Source of the DNA: Myxococcus virescens
GTDB lineage: Bacteria; Myxococcota; Myxococcia; Myxococcales; Myxococcaceae
NCBI RefSeq assembly: GCF_900101905.1
Contig: NZ_FNAJ01000014.1
Span: 62,001-126,000, forward strand
Length of the DNA: 64,000 bases
Reading direction: 5' to 3'
Position numbers and translations under genes: made by a program. The notes beneath the pieces were generated by a model, which saw only the letters and a program-made list of their open reading frames with translations, was not told the origin of the DNA and did no database searches. Positions 16,480 to 25,350 of this stretch are shown one piece after another. Each line of letters starts with the position of its first letter. The stretch's first letter is position 1.

Positions 16480-17388
16480 CTAGGACGCTTCGCGAACGAG
16501 CCATTCACGAAACGCCACCAACTTCGGGAGGGTGGCGCACTCGGGTCGGTAGACGACGTAGTAGGCGAGCCTGGAAGGGAACTCGACCTCCGGGAACAGG
16601 CGCACCAGCCGTCCGGCCGCGAGGTCGTCATGCGCCATGATGCTGCGGGCCAGCGCCACGCCCTGCCCGTCGATTGCTGCCTGAAGTACCGCAGCGGAGT
16701 TGTTGATACGAAGGCCTCGCTTCGTCTCGACGTCCTTGACCCCCGCCTTCTCAAGCCAGGCATCCCACGTGGCGAATCCCGCCCGGGCATCCACGGAGCG
16801 GTCGTGGATGAGTCGTACGCCGCCCAGGTCCGAAGGCCGACGCAGACGGCGGCCCTGCCGAAGGAGCGCAGGGGAACAGACGGGATAGACCTCTTCGTCG
16901 AAAAGCTTCTCCGAAACCAACCCGGGCCAGTCCCCCGCTCCGTAGCGCACGCCGATATCCACACCGCGCGCGGCGAAGTCGAGCAGGTCGATGGACGCAT
17001 CGAGCCGAACGTCCAGTTCTGGCCACGCGGATTGGAAACGCTCCAGGCGAGGGAGCAGCCACTTGGCCGCGAAGGCGGGGCTCACCGTCACCGTCAGCAC
17101 CCCGACCGGTGAGCCTTCTTTCAGCCTCGCGACGCCGACGCTCAGCCGCTCGAACCCCGCGCGGATATCCGGCAGCGCCCGCTGGGCCGCTTCGGTGAGG
17201 ACCAGCCGCTTGCGCCCACTCGTGCCCCGATGGAAGAGCGGCGTGCCGAGCGCCTCCTCGAGGCTTCGCACGAGTTGTCCGACCGCCGCCGGAGTCACAT
17301 GAAGCTCGGCGGCCGCGGCAGAGAAGCTCTCGTGCCTGGCACTCGCCTCGAAGGCGCGCAGGGCGTTGAGGTGTTCGGGCGCATTCAT
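16480..17388 (-). CDS. LysR-family regulator, GcvA-like
   Basis: 302 aa. HTH: LNALRAFEASARHESFSAAAAELHVTPAAVGQLVRSLEE (residues about 6-45), then the two-lobed effector domain with AARGVDIGVRYGAGDWPGL and DGQGVALAR, features of the GcvA subgroup. Start at 17388 (MNAPEHLNALRAFEAS) fits the family; an upstream in-frame ATG adds 50 unlike residues. It is divergent from a small barrel protein and an SDR 164 bp away and is their probable regulator. Confidence 0.9.
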   Translation of the reverse strand: MNAPEHLNALRAFEASARHESFSAAAAELHVTPAAVGQLVRSLEEALGTPLFHRGTSGRKRLVLTEAAQRALPDIRAGFERLSVGVARLKEGSPVGVLTVTVSPAFAAKWLLPRLERFQSAWPELDVRLDASIDLLDFAARGVDIGVRYGAGDWPGLVSEKLFDEEVYPVCSPALLRQGRRLRRPSDLGGVRLIHDRSVDARAGFATWDAWLEKAGVKDVETKRGLRINNSAAVLQAAIDGQGVALARSIMAHDDLAAGRLVRLFPEVEFPSRLAYYVVYRPECATLPKLVAFREWLVREAS

Positions 17389-17552
17389 GGGCGGTAAAGG
17401 TTTCCTTTGCTGGATGCCAAGAACATCTCGGTTGCCGCGACGATGCCCCGGGAGCATGAATCCTTCGTCGCCCCACTGTGCCGACGTCGAGACACCCACA
17501 CAATGGATAGTTGTTCTTTCACGTAACACAGACATCAAGACGGAGGAAACCG

Positions 17553-17834
17553 ATGGTCTACCTGCAGATCACCCTGCAAATTTCTCCCGCCAACCGGCCC
17601 GCTGCCGCCGACGTGTACAAGCGCTACAAGGCGCCATTCCTCGAGAAGGTCGTCGGCGCAAAGTCGAAGGAGTTGCTCGTGCGTGACGAAGACGTACAGG
17701 TGCTCCATGGGTTCGACACGGCGCAGCAGGCCAACGCCTATCTCCAAAGCGACTTGTTCACCGCCGACGTTGTGAGCGCGTTGAAGCCACTCCTCGACGC
17801 CGCCCCGGAAGTCCGCATCTACCAAGCCGCCTGA
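17553..17834 (+). CDS. small dimeric alpha-beta-barrel-type protein
   Basis: 93 aa. The pattern MVYLQITLQISPANRPAAADVYKRYKAPFLEKV ... VQVLHGFDTAQQANAYLQS ... FTADVVSALKPLLDAAPEVRIYQAA is the beta-alpha-beta-beta-alpha-beta arrangement of ABM/EthD-like monomers, which often act as small monooxygenases or as dimeric accessory proteins. No catalytic residue can be assigned. GGAGGA lies seven bases upstream of ATG 17553. It is the first gene after the divergent LysR and is followed by a strong hairpin and an SDR. Confidence 0.75.
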   Translation: MVYLQITLQISPANRPAAADVYKRYKAPFLEKVVGAKSKELLVRDEDVQVLHGFDTAQQANAYLQSDLFTADVVSALKPLLDAAPEVRIYQAA

Positions 17835-17843
17835 TGCCTTCCG

Positions 17844-17876
17844 TGTCGGGCCGCCGCCGACCGTGGCGGCCCGACA
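17844..17876 (+). terminator. strong hairpin between the small barrel gene and the SDR
   Basis: TGTCGGGCCGCC (17844-17855) pairs perfectly over 12 bp with 17865-17876 around a 9-nt loop. It begins 9 bases after the stop of the upstream gene and 34 bases before the next start. There is no clean T-tract. It could end some transcripts or stabilise the upstream message. Confidence 0.55.
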
Positions 17877-17909
17877 TTCACCCAGGACCAGCAAAGGAGC
17901 ACATTTCCA

Positions 17910-18692
17910 ATGAGCGCGCGATTCGCCAATCAGAAGCTCATCGTTGTGGGCGGTACCAGCGGGATGGGGAAGGCCGTGGCTCGTATCCTCCTTGAGGAGG
18001 GCGGTCGCGCCGTCGTCATCGGTCATCGAGACGACAAGCTCCAGGCCGCCGTCGCGGAGCTGGCTTCGTCCGGCCCTGTGGAGGGCCTGCGCGCGGACAT
18101 CACATCCAGCGCGGAGAGACAGGCCCTGGTGGCCCAGTTGCAGAAGGACCACGCCGACGCGACGCTGCTGGTCAACGCAGCGGGGGTCTTCCTGCCGAAG
18201 GCATTCTTGGAGCACGAGGAGCGTGACTACGACCTGTACCTCGACATCAACAAGGCGATCTTCTTCATCACGCAGGCTGTCGCCCGCTCCATGGTCGCGC
18301 TGCGCAAGGGGGGCGCGATTGTCAACATTGGCTCGATGTGGGCCAGGCAGGCCATCCAGGCCACTCCCTCCTCGGCCTATTCGATGGCCAAGGCAGGACT
18401 CCACTCGTTGACGCAGCACCTGGCGATGGAGCTGGCCGGACATGGCATCCGCGTCAACGCTGTCTCGCCCGCTGTCGTCGAGACCCCCATCTACGAAGGC
18501 TTCATCCCAAAGGAGCAGGTTCACGGTGCGCTCCAGGGGTTCAACGGGTTCCATCCACTCGGCCGCGTGGGCCGCGCAGAGGATGTTGCGCAGACCATCG
18601 TCCATCTGCTGTCGAACGAGGCTTCTTGGGTCACCGGCGCAATCTGGGATGTCGACGGCGGCGTCATGGCAGGGCGCAACAAGTACAGCTGA
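17910..18692 (+). CDS. SDR-family oxidoreductase
   Basis: 260-aa SDR. Nucleotide motif [24 protein letters not shown] after beta-2 suggests NADP(H) preference (Arg). VNAAGVF replaces the usual NNAG, and the active site is YSMAKAG. Start: ATG at 17910 with AAAGGAG about 8 bases upstream. It is downstream of the small barrel protein on the same strand. The substrate is unknown. Confidence 0.9.
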   Translation: MSARFANQKLIVVGGTSGMGKAVARILLEEGGRAVVIGHRDDKLQAAVAELASSGPVEGLRADITSSAERQALVAQLQKDHADATLLVNAAGVFLPKAFLEHEERDYDLYLDINKAIFFITQAVARSMVALRKGGAIVNIGSMWARQAIQATPSSAYSMAKAGLHSLTQHLAMELAGHGIRVNAVSPAVVETPIYEGFIPKEQVHGALQGFNGFHPLGRVGRAEDVAQTIVHLLSNEASWVTGAIWDVDGGVMAGRNKYS

Positions 18693-18796
18693 CCCCTTGA
18701 AGGCTTCCCAGACGTCGGAATGATTCGAAGTCAGTCCGGCGCGAACCGGGCTCCGGAGCGTCCCCGGGTTGGGTCGCCCTTCGTCCAGGTCGAGTA

Positions 18797-18922
18797 CGAG
18801 GACCCCTGACCGGCTCGCCGCGCGAGGCCGAGAAGGCGCTGGACGTCAGCCTCCTCGCCGACGTCCGGCCGCTCATCGAAACGATGCCACTGAAAAGGCA
18901 GGCGAGGCATATTCCCGAATGA
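18797..18922 (+). pseudogene. relic of a zinc alcohol dehydrogenase C-terminus
   Basis: A short frame ending at TGA 18920-18922 reads TGSPREAEKALDVSL then LADVRPLIETMPLKRQA. This resembles the C-terminal part of cinnamyl-alcohol-type zinc dehydrogenases (a GSP..E..L helix, then RP.IETFPL). There is no start codon or upstream domain, so it is a remnant of a lost gene. It lies right after the SDR and suggests this locus once held an alcohol dehydrogenase too. Confidence 0.45.
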
Positions 18923-18974
18923 GGTCTGGCGAAGCGAGGTTTCGGATGGTGCTGACGATGAAGGGGGCCCGCTG

Positions 18975-19955
18975 ATGGGTGGCCTGGCGAACCACGCGGC
19001 GTTCCTTCATGCCCTGCACAACGCACCGCGGATGCTCACCGAGGGCTCCGTGGTCGAGCGCCTGCGCCGCCACCCCGCGGGACTGCTGGACCCGCATGTG
19101 GCCAACGCGAGCCTCCTCGTTGAGCCGGAGGGACGTGAGGCGCTCGCAGCCATCTACCGTGACTACCGCGACATCGGCCTGCGTCATGGCCTGCCCACCC
19201 TCCTCCTCACGCCTACCTGGCGCGCGAACGCGGAACGACTCGCGCGCGCGGGCCTCGCTGGCCGGGACGTCTTCACCGAGGCGGTGAGGCTGCTGGCGGG
19301 CCTGCGCGATGAGTTCGGCGAGCGGGAGACGCGCATCTTCATCGGCGGGCTCGTCGGGTGCCGCGGGGATGCCTACCAGCCCGCGGAAGCGCTGCCCCGC
19401 CGGGAGGCGGCAGCCTTCCATGCGCCGCACGTGGAGGCGCTCTCGCGTGCTGGAGTGGACTTCCTCGTGGCCCAGGCGCTGCCGGCCCTCTCGGAGGCAG
19501 AGGGCCTCGCCCTGGCGATGGCGCGCACCGGGGCGCCGTTCCTGCTGAGCTTCGTCCTCCGCCCCACCGGGACGCTGCTCGACGGGACCCCGCTGGCCGA
19601 GGCCGTCGCGCGCATCGACGCCCTGCCCGACGCGCGCCCAACCGCGTACATGGTGAATTGCGTCCACCCCTCCGTCTTCCGCGAGGGCCTGTCGCACCAA
19701 CTGGCCGCATCGCCCTCCCTCGGCGCGCGGGTGGTGGGCCTGCAGGCCAACACCTCTCGACTCTCGCCCGAGGAGCTCGACGGGCGCACGGAGCTCGACT
19801 GCGCGCCCCCGGACGCTTTTGCTCGGGAGATGGCTCGCGTCCATGTGGAACTCGGCACACGCGTGCTCGGCGGGTGTTGTGGCACCGACGAGCGGCACAT
19901 CGCCGCGCTCGCTGGCATCCTCACAGACGGCACGCCAGGCGCTCTGCCCCCATGA
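18975..19955 (+). CDS. homocysteine S-methyltransferase-like protein
   Basis: 326-aa Pfam S-methyl_trans-type barrel protein. The zinc-binding cysteines are seen in YMVNCVHP and GGCCGTDERH, the pattern used by MHT/BHMT enzymes that move a methyl group to homocysteine or a similar thiol. The N-terminus differs from the typical DGGMGT start: it reads LTEGSVVERLRRHP, so the substrate may differ. ATG at 18975 with AAGGGGG upstream. There is no obvious operon partner. Confidence 0.82.
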   Translation: MGGLANHAAFLHALHNAPRMLTEGSVVERLRRHPAGLLDPHVANASLLVEPEGREALAAIYRDYRDIGLRHGLPTLLLTPTWRANAERLARAGLAGRDVFTEAVRLLAGLRDEFGERETRIFIGGLVGCRGDAYQPAEALPRREAAAFHAPHVEALSRAGVDFLVAQALPALSEAEGLALAMARTGAPFLLSFVLRPTGTLLDGTPLAEAVARIDALPDARPTAYMVNCVHPSVFREGLSHQLAASPSLGARVVGLQANTSRLSPEELDGRTELDCAPPDAFAREMARVHVELGTRVLGGCCGTDERHIAALAGILTDGTPGALPP

Positions 19956-20148
19956 CGACAAGCTCGCGGTGAACGGCCTGCCACGGGGGCCCCGGGTGCC
20001 AGTGCCATGGGCCGCCCTGAGCTCGTCTTTCTGCTCCCCGCTCAGCTCCAACCAACGCACGCAGGGTGAATCCGAGAAGGACTCGTCGAGTCCTGAATCA
20101 GGAAGCGACCATGCACAGCATGGGCGTCTTCTCGCTCGAGAGGGACAT

Positions 20149-20180
20149 TGACATCACGACATCATGATGTCGTGATGTCA
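20149..20180. promoter_or_regulatory. perfect 32-bp palindrome overlapping the GntR start codon
   Basis: The half TGACATCACGACATCA (20149-20164) is followed directly by its exact reverse complement (20165-20180). The last base is the A of the regulator's first ATG. It also contains overlapping TGATGTC direct repeats. This is a likely operator for autoregulation by the GntR protein, which would block transcription or translation at its own start. Confidence 0.75.
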
Positions 20181-20926
20181 TGATGGGTGCCACGCGTGAA
20201 TCCAACCCCCTCTATGCGAAAGTCGAATTGACGCTTGCTTCTGAAATCGCAGCCGGGGTCCTCCCTCCTCGCAGCCAACTTCCCACGGAAGACCGCTTGA
20301 TTGAGCGGTTCGGCGTTAGCCGAACGACAGTCCGAAAAGCGATCGAGAACCTCGTGGCCCGGGGCTTGGTGGAGATCCGGCGCGGCGTAGGCACCTTCGT
20401 CGCGCAGCCCAAGATCATCCAAGAACTGACCGAGCTGACTGGCTTCGTCGAGGACATGCAGGCACTCGGCCGCACCCCGACCGCTCGGCTCCTGGATAGT
20501 CAGATCGTCCCAGCCGATGCTGACGTTGCCCGGCAGCTCGCCGTGTCGCCCGGCAGCCTCGTCATGCGTATCCAACGCGTGCGGCTCGCCGACGGCTTGG
20601 CCATGTCCTTCGATGAAACCTACCTGCCGCGCGAGCTAGGGGAGAAGATCGTCACCCACGATCTAGAAACCGAGCCAATCTTCGCACTGCTCGAAGAACG
20701 ATACCGCCTGCCATTGATTGAGGCCGAATACCGGCTAGAAGCCATCACAGCCACGCCGACCGTTGCACAAGCGCTCGCCGTGGAGCCCGGCAACCCGATC
20801 TTCCTGATCGAGCGCACGTCCTATACCGAAGGGTCTCGCCCAATCGACTACGAAAGGCTCCACTATCGCGGCGACCTCATCAGGTTCATCACTCGCTTGT
20901 CCCGGCGCCCACGCGTGCGGTCATGA
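20180..20926 (+). CDS. GntR-family regulator (HutC/FarR type, UTRA domain)
   Basis: 248 aa. The N-terminal winged helix reads NPLYAKVELTLASEIAAGVLPP, LPTEDRLIERFGVSRTTVRKAIENL and GTFVAQ. The C-terminal UTRA ligand domain runs from about residue 95 (GRTPTARLLDSQ) to the end (DYERLHYRGDLIRF). No Shine-Dalgarno is visible and the start codon (ATG at 20180 or 20183) lies at the edge of a 32-bp palindrome, so the mRNA may be leaderless or nearly so. It is 15 bp before a TauE/SafE exporter and probably controls it. The gene's codon use (GAA, CAA, CTA, GCA) is unlike the neighbours, suggesting transfer, perhaps from a betaproteobacterium (inference). Confidence 0.92.
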   Translation: MMGATRESNPLYAKVELTLASEIAAGVLPPRSQLPTEDRLIERFGVSRTTVRKAIENLVARGLVEIRRGVGTFVAQPKIIQELTELTGFVEDMQALGRTPTARLLDSQIVPADADVARQLAVSPGSLVMRIQRVRLADGLAMSFDETYLPRELGEKIVTHDLETEPIFALLEERYRLPLIEAEYRLEAITATPTVAQALAVEPGNPIFLIERTSYTEGSRPIDYERLHYRGDLIRFITRLSRRPRVRS

Positions 20927-20941
20927 GCCGGAGACACGTCA

Positions 20942-21808
20942 ATGAACCCCACGATGGTCTTCTGGCTGTTCGCGTCCGCCTTTGGCGCGAGTGCCCTCGG
21001 CGGTGTGCTTGGCATGGCCAGCGGCATCTTCATCGTGCCAATCCTCACGCTGTTCTTCCGCATCGACATTCACGTGGCGATTGGCGCGAGCATCATCTCG
21101 GTGATTGCCTGTTCGTGCGGCAGCGCTGCGCCGCTCCTGAAGAGGCGCCTGACCAACATTCGGCTTGCGATCGTCCTTGAGACAGCCACCACACTCGGCG
21201 CGCTGACAGGCGTTTTCCTGATCGGCATCGTCTCGAATTCGTTTCTGTACGGCCTGTTTGCTTTTATCTTGGCGCTCTCCGCAAAGCAGATGCTAGCGCG
21301 GCGGCGCGAAGTGCAAGGGGTCGATGCCAGCGGGCCAAACGTGAAGAGTCTGGCCACGGTGCTACGCCTGCATTCGAGCTTTCCCGACCATGCATCAGGC
21401 CGCGACGTGCCTTATCAGGTGGGTCACGTGCCGGTCAGCCTGGCTCTGATGTACGGGGCTGGCGTGATCTCGGCGCTGCTCGGCATTGGCTCCGGCGTGC
21501 TCAAAATCCCTGCCATGGATACCGCCTTGCGGCTGCCCATCAAGGTCTCGTCTGCCACCTCGAACTTCATGATCGGCGTGACGGCCGCCGCGAGCGCTGG
21601 CGCCTACTTCGTGCGAGGCGATATCGACATCGGCATTGCGGGGCCTGTCGCACTTGGATCAGTCGTCGGGGCGCTCGTCGGGGCGCGTTTGCTGATGAGG
21701 CTGCCCGCTGAGAAAATTCGCATCTCCTTCGTGGTGATCCTCACCCTGCTTGCGGTTCAAATGCTCCTGAGCGCCCTGGGTGTTCAGGTCCTCGGAGGGT
21801 CGGCATGA
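20942..21808 (+). CDS. TauE/SafE-family anion permease
   Basis: 288 aa with about eight transmembrane segments and the two-repeat layout of TauE/SafE: GGVLGMASGIFIVPIL in the first half and ALLGIGSGVLKIPAMD in the second. Relatives export sulfite, sulfoacetate or other organic anions; the substrate here is not known. It lies in a tight operon: 15 bp after the GntR gene and overlapping the DUF1634 gene by ATGA. Confidence 0.9.
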   Translation: MNPTMVFWLFASAFGASALGGVLGMASGIFIVPILTLFFRIDIHVAIGASIISVIACSCGSAAPLLKRRLTNIRLAIVLETATTLGALTGVFLIGIVSNSFLYGLFAFILALSAKQMLARRREVQGVDASGPNVKSLATVLRLHSSFPDHASGRDVPYQVGHVPVSLALMYGAGVISALLGIGSGVLKIPAMDTALRLPIKVSSATSNFMIGVTAAASAGAYFVRGDIDIGIAGPVALGSVVGALVGARLLMRLPAEKIRISFVVILTLLAVQMLLSALGVQVLGGSA

Positions 21809-22122
21809 AGTCTACGACCAATCGCATTGATCGAAACGAGCAGAGCATCGCCGGACTGCTTTGGAACGGCACTTGGCTTGCTTCAGCGCTCGTTGCCGCC
21901 GGGATGGCCTTGGGCGCGACACATGACTTCTGGAGTGTCCTCGCCCCCAGCCTCAGCGGCCATGACGTGATGAAAATCGGTGTGGCCTTGTTCATCATTT
22001 TGCCCATCGCGCGTGTGGCGCTGATGCTGGTCATGTCCCTGCGCGAGCGCGACTACATCTACACCGCGATTTCGGTGTTCGTCCTGGCTGTCATCGCGGC
22101 CGGGGTCATGGTCGAACTGTGA
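21805..22122 (+). CDS. DUF1634 membrane protein
   Basis: 105 aa, three transmembrane segments (about 23-42, 54-76, 86-104), with the family's VMKIGVALFIILPIARVALMLV segment split over the second helix. DUF1634 proteins are commonly encoded next to TauE/SafE permeases and are presumed partners. Its ATG overlaps the stop of the permease (21805-21808), so translation is coupled. Confidence 0.85.
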   Translation: MKSTTNRIDRNEQSIAGLLWNGTWLASALVAAGMALGATHDFWSVLAPSLSGHDVMKIGVALFIILPIARVALMLVMSLRERDYIYTAISVFVLAVIAAGVMVEL

Positions 22123-22146
22123 GCCTGTGAGGGTCTGCTCTCCGAT

Positions 22147-22725
22147 TTACGGACCCGCCTTGCGCGACAGGTAGTAGACGTTCTCGCCTGGGTCCGTGTG
22201 CGTCGACTCCAGCGTGAGTCCGTGCGCGCGCAGCAGGTCGCGATACCCGTCGACGCTGTACGAGTGATAGCGGAACGACACGCCATTCATCGGCTCGCCG
22301 TCGATGGAGCCGTGGGCGTCGCCCGAGGTGAAGAGGAACGCGGCGCCAGGTTTCAATGCCCTCGCGATATTGGCGATCGCCTGTTCCTGCGCTTCGTGGC
22401 GCAGGTGGAACAGGACACCCCACGCGATCGCGGCGTCGAACGCCCGCTCCTGAAGCTCACACGACTGGATGGGCGCACAGCTCACTGGCACGTGGGGGAA
22501 GTTCACTTGAAATCGCGCCAGCAGCTCGCGGGAACTATCCACGCCCATCACGTGGCAGCCGTGCTCCAGCAGCACCCGCGTCAGCGGCAGTCCAGTGCCG
22601 CAGCCGACGTCCAGCACCCAGGCACCGGCTGGAAGTGAGGCCGCGAGCGCAGTCACTTCCGGGACGCCCATGCGGCCTGCGCGTTGGGCGGCATACCAGT
22701 CCGCGATCAAATCGTACTCGTGCAC
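22147..22725 (-). CDS. class I SAM-dependent methyltransferase
   Basis: 192 aa. The S-adenosylmethionine site is VLDVGCGTGLPLTRVL (residues about 37-52), the acidic residue after beta-2 is in GVDSS, and the post-I motifs AFDAAIAWGVLFHL and ALKPGAAFLFT follow in order. GTG start at 22725 with GCGAGG about 8 bases upstream. It is convergent with the DUF1634 gene. The acceptor is unknown. Confidence 0.87.
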   Translation of the reverse strand: MHEYDLIADWYAAQRAGRMGVPEVTALAASLPAGAWVLDVGCGTGLPLTRVLLEHGCHVMGVDSSRELLARFQVNFPHVPVSCAPIQSCELQERAFDAAIAWGVLFHLRHEAQEQAIANIARALKPGAAFLFTSGDAHGSIDGEPMNGVSFRYHSYSVDGYRDLLRAHGLTLESTHTDPGENVYYLSRKAGP

Positions 22726-23001
22726 GCATCAACCTCGCCTTCGGCACTATGCCCTAGAGTGAACGGCCATCGCACCACGCCCTCCATCTCAGCACGTCGA
22801 TGGGCGCACGACTCTCGCACCGTCACAGTTGGGTCACACCCTCAGGACCAGACTCGCGAGCGGAGGTGACTCATGTCCCATTCGCCCTGAATGGTGGCGA
22901 TGACCGCGCGAGGCTTGACCGTGTCCGATTTGGCGGGGGCGACTCCACTCCGCCTCCACATGCTTCTTCCGCTCCCATAGAGCACGTCGACGCGAGGACA
23001 T

Positions 23002-23538
23002 ATGAATATCACGATAGGTAGGGCCACACTGGGCGCCGTGCTTCTGGTCGGCTGTGGAGAGAGTCACTTGCCGCCTGCGGACACACCTTCGACTACGCAA
23101 CGCAGCACCACGTGTACCGCGAGGGTAACGGGCGCCATCACCGCGACAGCCGCGTGCCCAAGAGGCTCTCTCATCCACTCCAAACAATTCAACACCTTCT
23201 CGTTCCTCCTTGATCCCCTCGAGGAAGAACCCATCGTCCTCCAAGTCCGCACCTTCGTGCGTCAGAAGCCCGAGACCGGCACGTTCACGGGGCCATCGGA
23301 GTCGGTCGACTGCGGTGTCTTCATAAGTTCGAATGACCGGCGATGGGATTCGGCACACGAGGTAGGCAGCCAAACGGGCAGCTGCACCTTGACACTCACG
23401 GCGATAGCGGCCGCCGACGATGGTACCTCCAATTTCCCCGTGTACTGGGCTTGGGGCACGATGCGCGCACGCCTGATGGAGCTCGACCCCACGGAGGGTT
23501 CCGGCTCTGTCGAGGTCGAGCTCGACTTCTCCGAGTAA
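23002..23538 (+). CDS. putative lipoprotein, unknown function
   Basis: 178 aa with a lipoprotein signal (ATLGAVLLVGCG) and then a secreted domain with five Cys likely forming disulfides, one near each of the segments TTCTARV, TAACPRG, VDCGVF and SCTLTL. No family is recognised. GAGGAC lies just upstream of ATG 23002. The beta-rich composition suggests a small outer-membrane-attached domain. Confidence 0.7.
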   Translation: MNITIGRATLGAVLLVGCGESHLPPADTPSTTQRSTTCTARVTGAITATAACPRGSLIHSKQFNTFSFLLDPLEEEPIVLQVRTFVRQKPETGTFTGPSESVDCGVFISSNDRRWDSAHEVGSQTGSCTLTLTAIAAADDGTSNFPVYWAWGTMRARLMELDPTEGSGSVEVELDFSE

Positions 23539-24018
23539 CAGCGAGGATGTCAATCCCGGAGTCCATCCCCCATTCGGCCGCTGGGCCAGCCACACGCGGC
23601 GGACACACTCGATAATGCATCAAGTCGAGTACGCATGGCGCACCGTCATCGTCATCATCGTGGTGACGCCGTCGGAAGCCTGCCGGAATAGACACACAGG
23701 GGAGTCACTTCCGCCCTACGAGCGAAGCGAACCACGGCTCGACAGTCCACGCACCCTCTGGCTTTCGAGACGTCTCAATCGCGCAGAAGAAGCTCCGGTG
23801 TCATGGCATGTCTTCCCTGCCCACCGCATCGCCACGTACGCACCGCGAAGGCACGGTGCCACCTTCGGAGAAGCGGGGCCATGGCAACCCCCTTCGATAA
23901 CCCCTCGAGAGAACACGCTGCCTCGGCCGTGGCGCCGCATGGCACACCGACTGCTTCGCGAGGTAGCACCCATGTCCTCCTCGTCCGACCCAGACCATCC
24001 CGATCCCGGAGCCGACAC
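23539..24018. other. gap without a recognisable gene
   Basis: About 480 bases between two lipoprotein genes. A forward frame is open through part of it and into the next gene, but it has no family motif and the lipoprotein signal of the next gene begins only at 24019. I see no repeat or strong hairpin. Confidence 0.4.
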
Positions 24019-25335
24019 ATGCACCGACTACTTCCGCTCATCGTGCTGTTCCTCGTGGCCTGCGGCGACAAACCCGGCAAGCCGCCACCTGCCGAGCCAG
24101 GGCCATCGAACGCTCCCATCCGGGGCTCGCTGACAGTCCACTCGCGGCTCTGGGAAGACATCGGAGACCCGAGCCAGCTCGTCGGCATCTATGTCCTGCT
24201 TGGGGATGGGAGCCGGTTCCGGCAGCCGCTCGGCCAGGATGGTGTCGCGCGCTTCGTGGACCCCGACATCCAGGGTCCACAGGATGTCACCCTGCTGGCG
24301 GTTTCCACGGAGAAGACCTTCGCCGACACCTACCTCGCCCTGGAGCAGCCAGAAGTCTGGCTCCAGCAATACACGAAAGAGGACACCGGAGGAGAGACGG
24401 GGCAAGCCACCCTGAAGGGGCGCATCACCGGGAGGACCAGCGTCGTCCAGGAGGTCTTCGTCGCGAGCGCCGACCAGCAGGGCCATGGCAACTCCACGAG
24501 GGCAGCAACAGATGGCTCATTCGAAATTGACATTTCGGGGAGCGGAGTCATGCCTGTGCATCTCTTTGCCATGGAGTACGTGAATTCGACACGTCGCTTC
24601 GGACTCAAGAGCAACATCACGCTCCAGGCCGGGCAGACACTTGACGACGTGGAGATCGCCCTGGACCGCGCCGAGGACCAGTTTCAGCAGGTCAGCGTGG
24701 AGAACTTCGAGCCCTACGGCACGGAGGCCCTCGTCACGATGGATTTCAAACTCGGCACCATGTACCTCTTCAGGAGCATGGTGACCGGCGCTCCGCCGCT
24801 CCAGCTTCCCTCGATGTCGCTCACCCCGCCCTTCGACCTCCTCCGGATGGTCACGACGGTGACCGTGGGTTCAGATGGAGCGGCCGGAGTCACCTCCGCG
24901 AGCGCAACGGTCCTCACGGAGGGCGGCTCGTCCCCTGTCGTGACAATCCCCCCTCCCCTTCAACTCACCTCGATTCCACTCGGCACCATGGAGACGCCGG
25001 CCGTCGCTCGGACCAAGGGCTTCACCTTGGCGTGGAACGTGGCCCCCACCGCGCAGGTGGTGCATGCGTATCTCAACGCTCAGAGCAGAGACCACCAACT
25101 CCTCTGGAGATTGACGGCTCCCAGCCACGTGACATCGTTCACGCCGTTCGAGCTACCCGCGGAGCTGACGCCTGTGACCCGACTCCCTCCGGGACTGGCA
25201 TCGCTCTCGATGTGGGCCAAGAACAACGGTGCAGACCGCGCCTACGCGGATCTCTTCAATCAGTACGAGGCCCCCGTCCAACAGGGAGGGACGTGGTCCC
25301 TGTCTCGGCAAGGCTATGTGAGGCTCGTTGAGTGA
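24019..25335 (+). CDS. large lipoprotein with beta-sandwich-like domains
   Basis: 438 aa. It starts with a lipoprotein signal (LLPLIVLFLVAC, Cys at about 15) and a Pro-rich linker. Two regions then resemble carboxypeptidase-regulatory-like or Ig-like beta-sandwich domains (RGSLTVHSRLW ... VTLLAVSTEKT and GQATLKGRITGRTSVVQEVFV ... NSTRRFGLKSNITLQAG), followed by a C-terminal region without recognised motifs. Function unknown; probably cell-surface. An upstream in-frame start adds a basic non-signal stretch and is rejected. A spaced inverted repeat after the stop may end transcription. Confidence 0.75.
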   Translation: MHRLLPLIVLFLVACGDKPGKPPPAEPGPSNAPIRGSLTVHSRLWEDIGDPSQLVGIYVLLGDGSRFRQPLGQDGVARFVDPDIQGPQDVTLLAVSTEKTFADTYLALEQPEVWLQQYTKEDTGGETGQATLKGRITGRTSVVQEVFVASADQQGHGNSTRAATDGSFEIDISGSGVMPVHLFAMEYVNSTRRFGLKSNITLQAGQTLDDVEIALDRAEDQFQQVSVENFEPYGTEALVTMDFKLGTMYLFRSMVTGAPPLQLPSMSLTPPFDLLRMVTTVTVGSDGAAGVTSASATVLTEGGSSPVVTIPPPLQLTSIPLGTMETPAVARTKGFTLAWNVAPTAQVVHAYLNAQSRDHQLLWRLTAPSHVTSFTPFELPAELTPVTRLPPGLASLSMWAKNNGADRAYADLFNQYEAPVQQGGTWSLSRQGYVRLVE

Positions 25336-25350
25336 AGGAATGGCCGGAGT

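Noticed and set aside
22842-23027. A small reverse frame upstream of the lipoprotein gene at 23002
   Set aside because: No ribosome site or motif, and it overlaps the lipoprotein start on the other strand.
23615-24133. A forward frame before and overlapping the lipoprotein gene
   Set aside because: No ribosome site or motif, and it overlaps the real lipoprotein gene in another frame.
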